From: Achromobacter pulmonis
Lineage (GTDB): Bacteria > Pseudomonadota > Gammaproteobacteria > Burkholderiales > Burkholderiaceae_B
Reading direction: 5' to 3'
NCBI RefSeq assembly: GCF_002885955.2
Contig: NZ_POQS01000002.1
Location: 280,853 to 344,852 of the forward strand
Length of the DNA stretch: 64,000 nucleotides
The notes under the pieces are model-generated. The model searched no databases. It worked only from the letters and a program-made list of their open reading frames with translations, and had not been told where the DNA came from. Below are positions 24,658 through 33,234 of the stretch, piece after piece (the stretch's first letter is position 1; every line of letters starts with the position of its first letter). A program made the translations under genes and the position numbers.

Positions 24658-25260
24658 TCAGCGGGCCAGGTGCGCCTCGATCAGCTTGTCCGCCATCTGC
24701 GCCACGCGGCCGGCCGGCCCGCCCTGCCCGAACAGCTGGCTGGACACGAACGCGCCTTCCAGCAGCAGCAGCAGCCCGTCGCCCAGCGCGTCGGGATCGG
24801 CCGCGCCCATTTCCCTAGCCATCGCCGCCAGCCGGGTGCGCAATTGCGCCTTGTGGGCCACCGCCACGGCACGCGCGGGGTGGTCGGATTCCGGATATTC
24901 CACCGCCGCATTGGTCAGGCCGCAGCCGCGATAGCCGCTCTGCACGGCGCGCGCGCCCAGGCCGGACAGGTAGGCCAGGATCTGCGCCCGCGGATCGCCG
25001 GGATGGGCGGCGCAGGCCGCGTCGAAGCGGGCCCAGAATTCCGCGTCGTAATCGCGCAGGTAGGCGGCCGCTAACTCGTCCTTGGACGAAAAGCTGCGGT
25101 ACAGGCTGGGCTTGGTCACCCCCGCCTCGTTGACGATGGCGTCCACCCCCACGGCGCGGATGCCGTCGCGGTAGAACATTTCCCGCGCCGTCTTGCGGAT
25201 GCGGTCGGCCGCCAGCGGCTGCTTGGCGGCGGGCCGGGTGTCGGCGGTCTTGCTGGCCAT
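24658..25260 (-). CDS. TetR-family repressor
   Basis: It has 200 aa. The N-terminal helix-turn-helix reads AIVNEAGVTKPSLYRSFSSKDEL near residues 42-64, preceded by AREMFYRDGIRAVGVD. The C-terminal ligand domain contains QSGYRGCGLTNAAVEYP. It is divergent from an MFS transporter, with two matching palindromic operators in the 107-bp gap, so it is almost certainly that transporter's repressor. The start ATG is at 25258-25260. Confidence 0.93.
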   Translation of the reverse strand: MASKTADTRPAAKQPLAADRIRKTAREMFYRDGIRAVGVDAIVNEAGVTKPSLYRSFSSKDELAAAYLRDYDAEFWARFDAACAAHPGDPRAQILAYLSGLGARAVQSGYRGCGLTNAAVEYPESDHPARAVAVAHKAQLRTRLAAMAREMGAADPDALGDGLLLLLEGAFVSSQLFGQGGPAGRVAQMADKLIEAHLAR

Positions 25261-25301
25261 GCTCGTGCTCCTTGTCTGGCTGACAGCGCCACAAAAAGCG
25301 C

Positions 25302-25365
25302 TTGACTGTGTTACTGACCGGTACGTACTATGCGCTTCTCGACTCTTCATACGTACCGGTAAGTA
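25302..25365 (+). promoter_or_regulatory. MFS promoter with twin TetR operators
   Basis: The -35 TTGACT (25302-25307) and -10 TACTAT (25326-25331) are 18 bp apart. Operator 1 (25312-25327) and operator 2 (25350-25365) both have the form TAC-NN-ACCGGT-NN-GTA, with centres 38 bp apart. Operator 1 fills the promoter spacer and operator 2 ends 2 bp before the start codon. The larger 18-bp arms are themselves inverted repeats with 17 of 18 matches. Confidence 0.88.
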
Positions 25366-25367
25366 AC

Positions 25368-26654
25368 ATGAGTATAGCCCAACCCCCCATGCCTTTCCGG
25401 CGCGTCGGCCAGAAGTACGCGTTCGTCGTCGTCGCCGTGATCTTCCTGTCCCTGCTGGTCTCGGCCGGCCTGCGCTCCTCGCCCGGCGTATTGCTGGTGC
25501 CGCTGGAAGAGGCTTTCGGCTGGAGCCGCAGCACGATCTCGTTCGCCGCCGCGATGGGGATCTTCCTGTACGGCCTGGTCGGCCCGTTCGCGGCCGCGGC
25601 GATGGAGCGCTTCGGACCGCGCCGCGTGCTGATCGGCGCGCTGGCGCTGATGTCCGCCTCCAGCGCGGCCAGCGCGTTCATGACCCAGCCCTGGCACCTG
25701 CTCATGACCTGGGGCGTGTTCTCGGGCATCGGTTCGGGCGCGGTCGCCGTGGTGCTGGGCGCCACCGTCGTCAACCGCTGGTTCACCCGCCACCGTGGCG
25801 TCATGATGGGCCTGCTGACGGCCAGCACCGCGACCGGCACGCTGGTGTTCCTGCCGGTGCTGGCGGCGCTGGCCTCGTCCGGCGACTGGACCCGGGTGGT
25901 GTGGGCGGTGGCCGCCGCCGCCGCGGCGCTGGTGCCGCTGGCCTGGTGGCTGGTGCCCGACAGCCCGGCCAGCGTGGGCCTGACGCCGTACGGCAGCGAT
26001 CCGCACGCCGCGCCGGTCGCGCCGGCGCCGCGCCCCGGCCTGCTGGCCACCACCTTCGGCGTGCTGGCGCGCGCGGCCCGCACGCGCACCTTCTGGTTCC
26101 TGTTCGCCACCTTCTTCGTCTGCGGCTTCACCACCAACGGCCTGGTGGGCACGCACCTGATCGCGCTTTGCGGAGACCACGGCATGCCCGAGGTGCAGGC
26201 CGCCGGCCTGCTGGCGTTGATGGGCGTTTTCGACCTGATCGGCACCACCGCGTCCGGCTGGCTGACCGACCGCTACGATCCGCGCAAGCTGCTGTTCGTC
26301 TACTACGGGCTGCGCGGCCTGTCGCTGATCTACCTGCCCTATTCCGATTTCTCGTTCTACAGCCTGTCGATCTTCGCCATCTTCTTCGGGCTGGACTGGA
26401 TCGCCACCGTGCCGCCCACGCTGCGCCTGACCACCGAGGCCTTCGGCGAGCGCGACGCCGCCATCGTGTTCGGCTGGATCGTGGCCGGCCACCAGCTGGG
26501 CGCAGCCAGCGCCGCGTGGATGGCGGGCGCGCTGCGCGCCGCGCAGGGCAGCTACCTGATGGCCTTCGTGATCTCGGGCGCCACCGGCCTGATCGCCGCC
26601 GTCATCGCGCTGATGATAGGCCGGCGCCGCCAGGCGGCGGCGCAGCCGGCCTGA
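25368..26654 (+). CDS. major facilitator superfamily transporter
   Basis: This inner-membrane secondary transporter has 428 aa with about twelve hydrophobic segments. The N-terminal half has the loop MERFGPRRVLIGALAL near residues 77-92 and SGIGSGAVAVVLGATVVNRW near 116-135. The C-terminal half has GWLTDRYDPRKLLFVYYGLRG. The pattern fits the oxalate/formate antiporter-like or NarK-neighbour MFS groups (DHA and organic-anion porters). The substrate is not predictable. It is controlled by the divergent TetR; the ATG at 25368 sits just inside the operator array. Confidence 0.9.
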   Translation: MSIAQPPMPFRRVGQKYAFVVVAVIFLSLLVSAGLRSSPGVLLVPLEEAFGWSRSTISFAAAMGIFLYGLVGPFAAAAMERFGPRRVLIGALALMSASSAASAFMTQPWHLLMTWGVFSGIGSGAVAVVLGATVVNRWFTRHRGVMMGLLTASTATGTLVFLPVLAALASSGDWTRVVWAVAAAAAALVPLAWWLVPDSPASVGLTPYGSDPHAAPVAPAPRPGLLATTFGVLARAARTRTFWFLFATFFVCGFTTNGLVGTHLIALCGDHGMPEVQAAGLLALMGVFDLIGTTASGWLTDRYDPRKLLFVYYGLRGLSLIYLPYSDFSFYSLSIFAIFFGLDWIATVPPTLRLTTEAFGERDAAIVFGWIVAGHQLGAASAAWMAGALRAAQGSYLMAFVISGATGLIAAVIALMIGRRRQAAAQPA

Positions 26655-26676
26655 AGCGCGCGCGTCCCGGCGCCGC

Positions 26677-27378
26677 TCAGCGCTGGGGCGCGCCCGCGTG
26701 CCGGGCGCGCAGGTTGTAGGCCTTCTTGCTGCCCACGTGCTTGCGGATCAGCGATTCGGCAAGCGCGCCGTCGCGCCGCATCAGCGCCTGCACGAAGGCC
26801 TCGTGGTCGGCCACCGCCGCGGTCCATTCGTCGCTGTCGAAATTGGACTTGTAGCGCAGCGCCTGCACCTGCAGGTTGAGGCGGTCATAGGCATGGGTCA
26901 GCGCCGGGTTGTGCGCCGCGCGGTTGATCGCGATGTGGGTGCCCATGCTGGCGGCGAAATAGGCGCGGATGTCGCGCTTTTCATAGTTCTCGCGCATCTG
27001 CGCGTGCAATTGCGCAATCTGCGCCAGTTCGGCGTCGCTCGCGCGTTCGGCGGCGCTGCGCACCGCCAGTCCTTCCAGCACCGACAGCACATCGAAAATG
27101 TTCTCGACGTCGTCGGCCGACAATTCGATCACCATCGCGCCGCGCTTGGGCTGCAACGCCAGCAGCCCGTCCGAGGCCAGCATGCGGTAGGCCTCGCGCA
27201 GCGGCGTGCGTGAAATCTTCAACTGATCGCACAGGTCGCGCTCGTTCAGCCAGGTGCCCGGCTTGAAGGTGCCGTCGATGATGAGCTGACGCAGTTTTTC
27301 GGCCACCACGGCCGGCAGCGTCGGGTGATGGATGGCCAGATCGGGGACGGATTGATCCAGGACTTCAGGGTTAGCCAT
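26677..27378 (-). CDS. GntR-family regulator (FCD subfamily)
   Basis: It has 233 aa. The N-terminal winged helix has LNERDLCDQLKISRTPLREAYRML near residues 44-67. The C-terminal all-helical FCD domain carries the metal-ligand-like positions DVLSVLEGLAVRSAAE and HIAINRAAHNPAL. FCD regulators sense organic acids. It is divergent from the Bug-crotonase-CoA transferase cluster, with a perfect CTGGTATACCAG operator between them. The start MANPEVLDQS at 27378 is preferred over further upstream codons. Confidence 0.92.
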   Translation of the reverse strand: MANPEVLDQSVPDLAIHHPTLPAVVAEKLRQLIIDGTFKPGTWLNERDLCDQLKISRTPLREAYRMLASDGLLALQPKRGAMVIELSADDVENIFDVLSVLEGLAVRSAAERASDAELAQIAQLHAQMRENYEKRDIRAYFAASMGTHIAINRAAHNPALTHAYDRLNLQVQALRYKSNFDSDEWTAAVADHEAFVQALMRRDGALAESLIRKHVGSKKAYNLRARHAGAPQR

Positions 27379-27415
27379 GAGTTGTACGTGCTCGCTGATT
27401 CGATTATTTTTGTAT

Positions 27416-27427
27416 CTGGTATACCAG
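27416..27427. promoter_or_regulatory. predicted GntR operator
   Basis: CTGGTATACCAG is a perfect 12-bp palindrome. Its TGGTATACCA core is the classic half-site spacing of FCD-type GntR regulators. It lies 37 bp upstream of gntR and 79 bp upstream of the Bug gene, so it can control both. Confidence 0.8.
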
Positions 27428-27506
27428 ACACCACCGGAATACCAACCTGACCCCATCATAGAGCAAGCAACACGCGGGCAGGTATCCCCCCACCAAGGAG
27501 ACCTTC

Positions 27507-28502
27507 ATGAACAAGCATGCTCGCGCCTGGGCCGGCGCACTGGCGCTAGGCGCCGGCCTGGCCGCCGCCGGCCCCGCCCTGGCCCAGGACGCATCCGCCT
27601 GGCCGCAACGGCCGCTGCGCCTGATCGTCGGCTTCGTGCCCGGCGGCGGCACGGACGTATCGGCCCGTATTCTTTCCGCCCGCCTGTCCACGGTGCTGGG
27701 CCAGCAGGTGGTGGTCGAGAACAAGCCCGGCGCCTCGGGACTGATCGCGGCCGACTACGTGGCCAAGGCCGACGCCGACGGCTACACCCTGCTGCTGGCC
27801 AATATGCAGTCCACCGTCGCCGCGCCGTATGTGGTGCAGTCCAACCTGGATCCGATCAAGGACTTCACCGCAGTGCGCTACATCGGCTCGGTGCCCAACG
27901 TGCTGGTGGTCAATCCCGCCAAGCACTCTTACACCAGCGTGCAGAACCTGGTCGACGACGCCCGCGCCAAGCCCAAGCAGCTGCTGTATGCCTCCTCCGG
28001 CATGGGCAGCCCGCAGCACCTGAGCGCGGCGCGCTTCTCGCAGATCGCCGGCGTCACCATGGAGCACGTGCCCTACAAGGGCAGCGGCCAGGCCATGACC
28101 GACCTGCTGGGCGGCAGCGTGGACCTGAACTTCGACACCCTGCCGGGCGCCATCAACCAGATCCAGGCCGGCAAGCTGCGGCCCCTGGCCGTGACCAGCG
28201 CCGAGCGCAGCAAGCGGCTGCCCGACGTGCCCACGCTGGCCGAGTCCGGCATCAAGGGCCTGGACGTGGTGCAGTGGTACGCGGTGCTGGCCCCGGCCAG
28301 GCTGCCCCAGCCGGTGCTGGACAAGCTCGACCGCGCGCTGGCCCAGACCCTGGCCGATCCCGAGATCCAGTCCAAGCTGGCCGAACAGGGCATGGACCTG
28401 GGCGGCGGCCCGCAGACCCCGGCGGCCTTCGCCAGCTATGTGCGCGACGAATGGAGCAAGTACGGCAAGCTCACCGCCAGCCTGGGCCTGAGCAAACAGT
28501 AA
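27507..28502 (+). CDS. Bug-family tripartite tricarboxylate transporter receptor (periplasmic)
   Basis: It has 331 aa. The signal peptide ends near residue 26 (AAAGPALAQ), followed by DASAWPQRPLRLIVGFVPGG. Family motifs GGGTDVSARILSARL, VVVENKPGASGLIAADYVA and LYASSGMGSPQHL are clear. It starts the GntR-controlled cluster and is followed by a crotonase-fold enzyme and a CoA transferase, so it probably captures the organic acid that this pathway activates to a CoA ester. No tctAB genes are present. Confidence 0.94.
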   Translation: MNKHARAWAGALALGAGLAAAGPALAQDASAWPQRPLRLIVGFVPGGGTDVSARILSARLSTVLGQQVVVENKPGASGLIAADYVAKADADGYTLLLANMQSTVAAPYVVQSNLDPIKDFTAVRYIGSVPNVLVVNPAKHSYTSVQNLVDDARAKPKQLLYASSGMGSPQHLSAARFSQIAGVTMEHVPYKGSGQAMTDLLGGSVDLNFDTLPGAINQIQAGKLRPLAVTSAERSKRLPDVPTLAESGIKGLDVVQWYAVLAPARLPQPVLDKLDRALAQTLADPEIQSKLAEQGMDLGGGPQTPAAFASYVRDEWSKYGKLTASLGLSKQ

Positions 28503-28542
28503 CCCCGCGGGGGCCGCGCCCCCGCCCATGCAAAGGAACGCC

Positions 28543-29343
28543 ATGAGCGCATCCCCCTCTTCCGACGCCTCCCTCATCCTGCGCCAGCGCGACGGCGACA
28601 TCGTGACGGTGGTGCTGAACCGTCCCGACAAGCTCAATGCCTTCACCATCGACAGCTGGCGGCTGCTGGGCGACGCCTTCCTGGAACTGGACGCCGACGA
28701 CAGCGTGCGCTGCGTGCTGCTGCGCGGCGCCGGGGAAAAGGCCTTTTCGCCGGGCAACGACATCGGCGAATTCGAAACCGCGCGCAGCAACAAGCGCCAG
28801 GCGATCGAGTACGGCGCCGTCATGCGCCGCACCATCGAAGCCATCGGCGGGTGCCGCCATCCGGTGGTCGCGCAGATCCACGGCATCTGCGTGGGCGGCG
28901 GGCTGGAGATCGCCAGCCTGGCCGACATCCGCATCTGCGGCGAAAGCTCGCGCTTCGGCGTGCCGATCAAGAACCTGGGCCTGGTGATGTCGTATTCGGA
29001 GCTGGCGCCGCTGGTGCGGCTGGTCGGCCCGTCGGCGGCGCTGCAGGTGCTGCTCGAAGGCAGCATCTTCGACGCCCGGGAGGCTTTGCGGCTGGGCGTG
29101 GTCACGCGCGTGGAGCCCGACGACCAGGTGGCCGCGCAGGCCCAGGCCACCGCCCGGCGCATCGCCGACGGCGCGCCGCTGGTGGCGCGCTGGCACAAGA
29201 AATTCGTCCGCAACCTGGTCGGCGGCAAGGCCCTGACCGACGCCGACCGCGACGAGGCGTTCGACTGTTTCGACACCGAAGACTTCCGCGCGGGCTACCG
29301 CGCCTTCCTGGCCAAGGCCAAGCCGCAATTCAACGGCCGCTGA
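28543..29343 (+). CDS. enoyl-CoA hydratase/isomerase-family (crotonase fold) protein
   Basis: It has 266 aa. The fold is shown by VTVVLNRPDKLNAFT near 21-35, the first oxyanion-hole segment KAFSPGNDIGEF near 66-77 and GICVGGGLEIASLADIRI near 114-131. E122 matches the first catalytic glutamate of rat hydratase (Glu144). The second (Glu164, usually in GxPE) is replaced by I142 in FGVPIKNLG, so simple hydratase activity is doubtful; isomerase, decarboxylase or hydrolase chemistry is more likely. The ATG at 28543 is chosen over 28528 because AAAGGA lies 5 nt before it. Confidence 0.9.
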   Translation: MSASPSSDASLILRQRDGDIVTVVLNRPDKLNAFTIDSWRLLGDAFLELDADDSVRCVLLRGAGEKAFSPGNDIGEFETARSNKRQAIEYGAVMRRTIEAIGGCRHPVVAQIHGICVGGGLEIASLADIRICGESSRFGVPIKNLGLVMSYSELAPLVRLVGPSAALQVLLEGSIFDAREALRLGVVTRVEPDDQVAAQAQATARRIADGAPLVARWHKKFVRNLVGGKALTDADRDEAFDCFDTEDFRAGYRAFLAKAKPQFNGR

Positions 29344-29363
29344 ACGCGGCGCTAGGAGTCCAC

Positions 29364-30605
29364 ATGCATAACGACGATACCCGGCGTCCGGCCGGCGCGC
29401 TGGCCGGCATGCGCGTGATCGAGCTGTCGCAGATCATGGCCGGCCCGACCTGCGGCATGATGCTGGCCGATCTGGGCGCCGACGTCATCAAGGTCGAGAA
29501 GCTCGACGGCGGCGACGATTCGCGCCAGTACCGCGACCCGCAGATCAACGGCATCTCGGCGCCCTATCTCATGCTCAACCGCAACAAGCGCGCCATCGCG
29601 CTGGACCTCAAGCATCCCGAGGGCAAGAAAATCCTGCTGCGCATGATCCGCGACGCCGACGTGGTGACCGAGAACTTCCGCAAGGGCACGATGGAAAAGC
29701 TGGGCCTGGGCTACGACACCCTGCGCCGCGAAAACCCCGGCCTCATCTATTGCGCGGTGTCGGGCTACGGCACCACCGGCCCCTACGCCGACAAGGGCGG
29801 CTTCGACCTCGTGGCGCAGGGTTTCTCCGGCCTGATGGCGATCACCGGCGAGCCTGGCGGCCCGCCGCTGCGCACCGGCAACTCCGTGGCCGACATCAAC
29901 GCCGGCCTGCTGGCGGCCTTCGGGGTGCTGGCGGCCTACCAGCACAAGCAGCGCACCGGCGAAGGCCAGATCGTCGAGACCTCGCTGCTCGAAGCCAGCC
30001 TGCAGCAGCTCTACTGGCATGCCGCCATCTACTTCGGCAGCGGCGTCTCGCCCGGCCCCACCGGCTCGGCGCACGTGCTGAGCGCGCCCTACCAGGCATT
30101 CCCCACCGCCACCGACTGGATCATCATCGGCGGGGCCAACGAAAAGAACTGGCAGCGCATCGCGCAGGCGCTGGGCCAGCCGCAATGGGCCGAGGACCCG
30201 CGCTACGCGCGCAACCGCGACCGCATGCAGAACCGCGAGCAGTTGGTGGAGGAAATGTCGGCGATCCTGAAAACCCGCCCCGCGCAGGCGTGGCTGGACA
30301 TCTTCGACGCGGCCGGCGTGCCGGCCGGCCCGGTGCACTCGATCGCGCAGGCGCTGTCGCACCCGCAGACGCTGGCGCGCGGCATGGTGGTGGAACAGGA
30401 CCATCCGGTGGCGGGCAAGGTCCGCACCGTCGGCATGCCCGTCAAGCTGTCGGCCACGCCCGCGCAGTACCATCGCGCCGCGCCCCGCCTGGGCGAGGAC
30501 ACGATCGCGATCCTGGGGGAATTCGGCTACGGCGAGCAGGAGATCGGCGCGCTGATCGAAGCCGGCGTGGTCGCGGCGGTGGGCCGGGAGCCGGCCACCG
30601 TCTAG
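29364..30605 (+). CDS. CaiB/BaiF family (class III) CoA transferase
   Basis: It moves CoA between acyl-CoA and a free acid. It has 413 aa. Family blocks are MRVIELSQIMAGPTCGMMLA near 16-35, ADLGADVIKVEK near 34-45, NRNKRAIALDLKHPEGK and GYGTTGPYADKGGFDLVAQG near 133-152. The catalytic aspartate is D177 in SVADINAG. It follows the crotonase gene by 20 nt in the GntR-controlled cluster and probably activates the acid delivered by the Bug receptor. The specific substrate is unknown. It ends 9 nt from the convergent livF. Confidence 0.93.
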   Translation: MHNDDTRRPAGALAGMRVIELSQIMAGPTCGMMLADLGADVIKVEKLDGGDDSRQYRDPQINGISAPYLMLNRNKRAIALDLKHPEGKKILLRMIRDADVVTENFRKGTMEKLGLGYDTLRRENPGLIYCAVSGYGTTGPYADKGGFDLVAQGFSGLMAITGEPGGPPLRTGNSVADINAGLLAAFGVLAAYQHKQRTGEGQIVETSLLEASLQQLYWHAAIYFGSGVSPGPTGSAHVLSAPYQAFPTATDWIIIGGANEKNWQRIAQALGQPQWAEDPRYARNRDRMQNREQLVEEMSAILKTRPAQAWLDIFDAAGVPAGPVHSIAQALSHPQTLARGMVVEQDHPVAGKVRTVGMPVKLSATPAQYHRAAPRLGEDTIAILGEFGYGEQEIGALIEAGVVAAVGREPATV

Positions 30606-30614
30606 CGTCGCGCC

Positions 30615-31349
30615 CTACTCCGTCTCGCCCAGATAAGCCGCACGGACCTTGGGATCGTGCAGCATCTGGCCTGCCGGACCGGACAGGATGATCTCGCCCG
30701 ACTCCATCACGTAGCCGCGATGGCTGTTCTCCAGCGCCAGGCGCGCGTTCTGCTCGATCAGCAGGATGGTGACGCCTTCGCTGGCGATGGTGCGCACCAC
30801 CTCGAAGACTTTCTCGACCATCAGCGGCGCCAGTCCCATCGAGGGCTCGTCCAGCAGCAGCAGCCTGGGGCGCGCGATCATGGCGCGGCCCATGGCCACC
30901 ATCTGCTGTTCGCCGCCGGACAGGGTGCCGGCCGCCTGCCTGCGGCGCTCGGCCAGGCGCGGGAACAGGGTGAAGACCCGGTCCGTGTCCTGGCGCACCT
31001 GCGCCGCGTCGCGCCGCACGTAGCCGCCCATGGCGAGGTTTTCCTCGATGGTGAGCTGGCCGAAGATGCCGCGTCCCTCGGGCACCATGACCAGGCCGCG
31101 GCGCACCAGTTCGTGCGATTTCTGGCCGCCGATGGATTGCCCGGCGTAGACCACTTCGCCGCCGGCCAGCGGCACCAGGCCGCAGATGGCGCGCAGGGTG
31201 GTGCTCTTGCCGGCGCCATTGGCGCCGATCAGGCACACCAGCTCGCCTTCGTCGACACGCAGGTCGATGCCGCGCACCGCGCGGATGCCGCCGTAGGCGA
31301 CCTGCAGGCCGCGCAATTCGAGCAAGGGTTGGGATGCTGCTGCCGTCAT
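30615..31349 (-). CDS. livF: branched-chain amino-acid ABC transporter ATP-binding protein LivF
   Basis: This 244-aa cytosolic ATPase has Walker A GANGAGKSTTLRAI near 44-57, signature LSGGEQQMVAMGRAM near 144-158, Walker B LLLLDEPSMGLAP and EQNARLAL as the H-loop variant with Gln-Asn, all typical of LivF. It is the last gene of livKHMGF and overlaps livG by 4 nt. Confidence 0.95.
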   Translation of the reverse strand: MTAAASQPLLELRGLQVAYGGIRAVRGIDLRVDEGELVCLIGANGAGKSTTLRAICGLVPLAGGEVVYAGQSIGGQKSHELVRRGLVMVPEGRGIFGQLTIEENLAMGGYVRRDAAQVRQDTDRVFTLFPRLAERRRQAAGTLSGGEQQMVAMGRAMIARPRLLLLDEPSMGLAPLMVEKVFEVVRTIASEGVTILLIEQNARLALENSHRGYVMESGEIILSGPAGQMLHDPKVRAAYLGETE

Positions 31350-32149
31350 GCCGGGCGCTCCTGGTGAATCAGCGGGTCCTGGGCGGCGCCCGCGCCCAGA
31401 TACGCTTCGATGACCTTGGGGTCGCGCTGGACCTGGGCGGGCTTGCCCATGGCCAGCACCTTGCCGTATTCCAGCACCAGCACGCGGTCGCACAGTCCCA
31501 TGACGAGTTTCATGTCGTGTTCGATCAGCAGCACCGTGATGCCGTCGGCGCGGATTTTCTCGATGAGCTTGCGCAGCACCACCGTCTCAGAGGCGTTCAT
31601 GCCGGCCGCCGGCTCGTCCAGCGCCAGCAGCTTGGGATCGGTGGCCAGCGCGCGCGCGATCTCCAGGCGGCGCTGGTCGCCGTAGGGCAGCGAACGCGCC
31701 ACGTCGTTGGCGCGATGGCCGATGCCGACGTATTCCAGCAGTTCGTGCGCGCGCGCCTCGGTGGCCGCCTCTTCGGCGCGCGTGGCGCGCGTGCGCAGCA
31801 CCGCGCCGAACACGCCCGAGCGGGTGCGCATGTGGCGCCCGATCATGACGTTCTCGATGGCGCTGAGGTTGGCGAACAGGCGGATGTTCTGGAAGGTGCG
31901 CGCCAGGCCCGCGTAGGCGACCTCGTGCGGCTTCTTGCCCGACAGCGACACGCCGTTGAAGGTGCAGGAGCCCTCCTCCGGGATGTACAGGCCGGTCAGC
32001 ACGTTGAACAGCGTGGTCTTGCCCGCGCCGTTGGGCCCGATCAAACCGTAGATCTCGCCTTCCTCGATGTCGAAGCTCACTTCGGACAAGGCCTGCAGGC
32101 CGCCGAAGCGCTTGCCCAGCCCCTGGGCTTGCAGCAGTTTATTGCTCAT
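31346..32149 (-). CDS. livG: branched-chain amino-acid ABC transporter ATP-binding protein LivG
   Basis: This 267-aa ATPase partner of LivF has Walker A GPNGAGKTTLFNVLTG near 38-53, ARTFQNIRLFANLS near 84-97, signature LPYGDQRRLEIARAL near 154-168 and IEHDMKLVMGLCDRVLVL. The degenerate signature (YGDQ for SGGQ) is normal for LivG. It overlaps livM and livF by ATGA. Confidence 0.95.
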   Translation of the reverse strand: MSNKLLQAQGLGKRFGGLQALSEVSFDIEEGEIYGLIGPNGAGKTTLFNVLTGLYIPEEGSCTFNGVSLSGKKPHEVAYAGLARTFQNIRLFANLSAIENVMIGRHMRTRSGVFGAVLRTRATRAEEAATEARAHELLEYVGIGHRANDVARSLPYGDQRRLEIARALATDPKLLALDEPAAGMNASETVVLRKLIEKIRADGITVLLIEHDMKLVMGLCDRVLVLEYGKVLAMGKPAQVQRDPKVIEAYLGAGAAQDPLIHQERPA

Positions 32150-33234
32150 GCCGCGCCTCCCTGGGTCTTGCTGGCCAGCTCGCGGCGGCGCACCGCCGAC
32201 GGCCACAGGCCGGCGGGCCGGAACAGCATCACGCACACCATGGCCAGGCCGAACAGCAGCATGCGTATGCCTTCGGGGTCCAGCACCACGGCGCCGAACA
32301 GCATGTGCTGCACCGGCTCGACCACCGCGCGCAGGAATTCGGGCAAGGCGGCCAGGATCAGCGCGCCCAGGATCACGCCCGGGATATGGCCCATGCCGCC
32401 CAGCACCACCATGCACAGGATCGAGATGGATTCCATTAGCGAGAAGCTCTCGGGACTGACGAAGCCCTGCATCGAGGCGAACAGCGCGCCGGCCACGCCG
32501 CCGAAGGACGCGCCCATCGCGAACGCCAGCAGCTTGATGTTGCGGGTGTTGATGCCCATCGCCTTGGCGGCGATCTCGTCTTCGCGGATGGCTTCCCAGG
32601 CCCGCCCGATGCGCGAGTTCTGCAGGCGCACGCACACCACCACGATGATGAGCGTCAGCGCCAGCAGCAGGTAGTAGTACTTCTCGGGCCCGGTCACCCG
32701 GATGCCGAGCAGGCTCTCGGTGCGGCCGAAGGCGAATTCGCCTATCTTGAACGTGTCGACGCGGTTGATGCCCTGCGGGCCGTTGGTGATGTTGACCGGC
32801 GCGTTCAGGTTGTTCAGGAAGATCCGGATGATCTCGCCGAAGCCCAGCGTCACGATGGCCAGGTAGTCGCCGCGCAGCTTGAGCGTGGGCGCGCCCAGCA
32901 GCACGCCGAACAGGCAGGCCACGGCCAGCGCGATCGGCAGGATCGCCCAGAACGGCAGGTGCAGGCCGAAGTGCGGCGAGGCCAGCAGCGCCCAGGCGTA
33001 GGCGCCCACCGCGTAGAACGCGATATAGCCCAGGTCCAGCAGCCCGGCGAAGCCCACCACGATGTTCAGGCCCAGCGACAGCATCACGTACAGCAGCGCG
33101 AAATTGAGGATGCGCACCCAGCTCTGGCCGGCCATGCCCAGCACGAAGGGCAGCACCGCCAGCACGATGCCGATCAGCGCGATGCCGATCAGGTTGCGGG
33201 TCGAGAACCCGCTGCGGTTGGCTTGCGCGCTCAT
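32146..33234 (-). CDS. livM: branched-chain amino-acid ABC transporter permease LivM
   Basis: This inner-membrane permease has 362 aa with about ten hydrophobic segments. LNIVVGFAGLLDLGYIAFYA near 55-74 and the ATPase-contact region RIGRAWEAIREDEIAAKAMG near 205-225 are characteristic. It overlaps livH and livG by 4 nt each. Confidence 0.95.
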   Translation of the reverse strand: MSAQANRSGFSTRNLIGIALIGIVLAVLPFVLGMAGQSWVRILNFALLYVMLSLGLNIVVGFAGLLDLGYIAFYAVGAYAWALLASPHFGLHLPFWAILPIALAVACLFGVLLGAPTLKLRGDYLAIVTLGFGEIIRIFLNNLNAPVNITNGPQGINRVDTFKIGEFAFGRTESLLGIRVTGPEKYYYLLLALTLIIVVVCVRLQNSRIGRAWEAIREDEIAAKAMGINTRNIKLLAFAMGASFGGVAGALFASMQGFVSPESFSLMESISILCMVVLGGMGHIPGVILGALILAALPEFLRAVVEPVQHMLFGAVVLDPEGIRMLLFGLAMVCVMLFRPAGLWPSAVRRRELASKTQGGAA

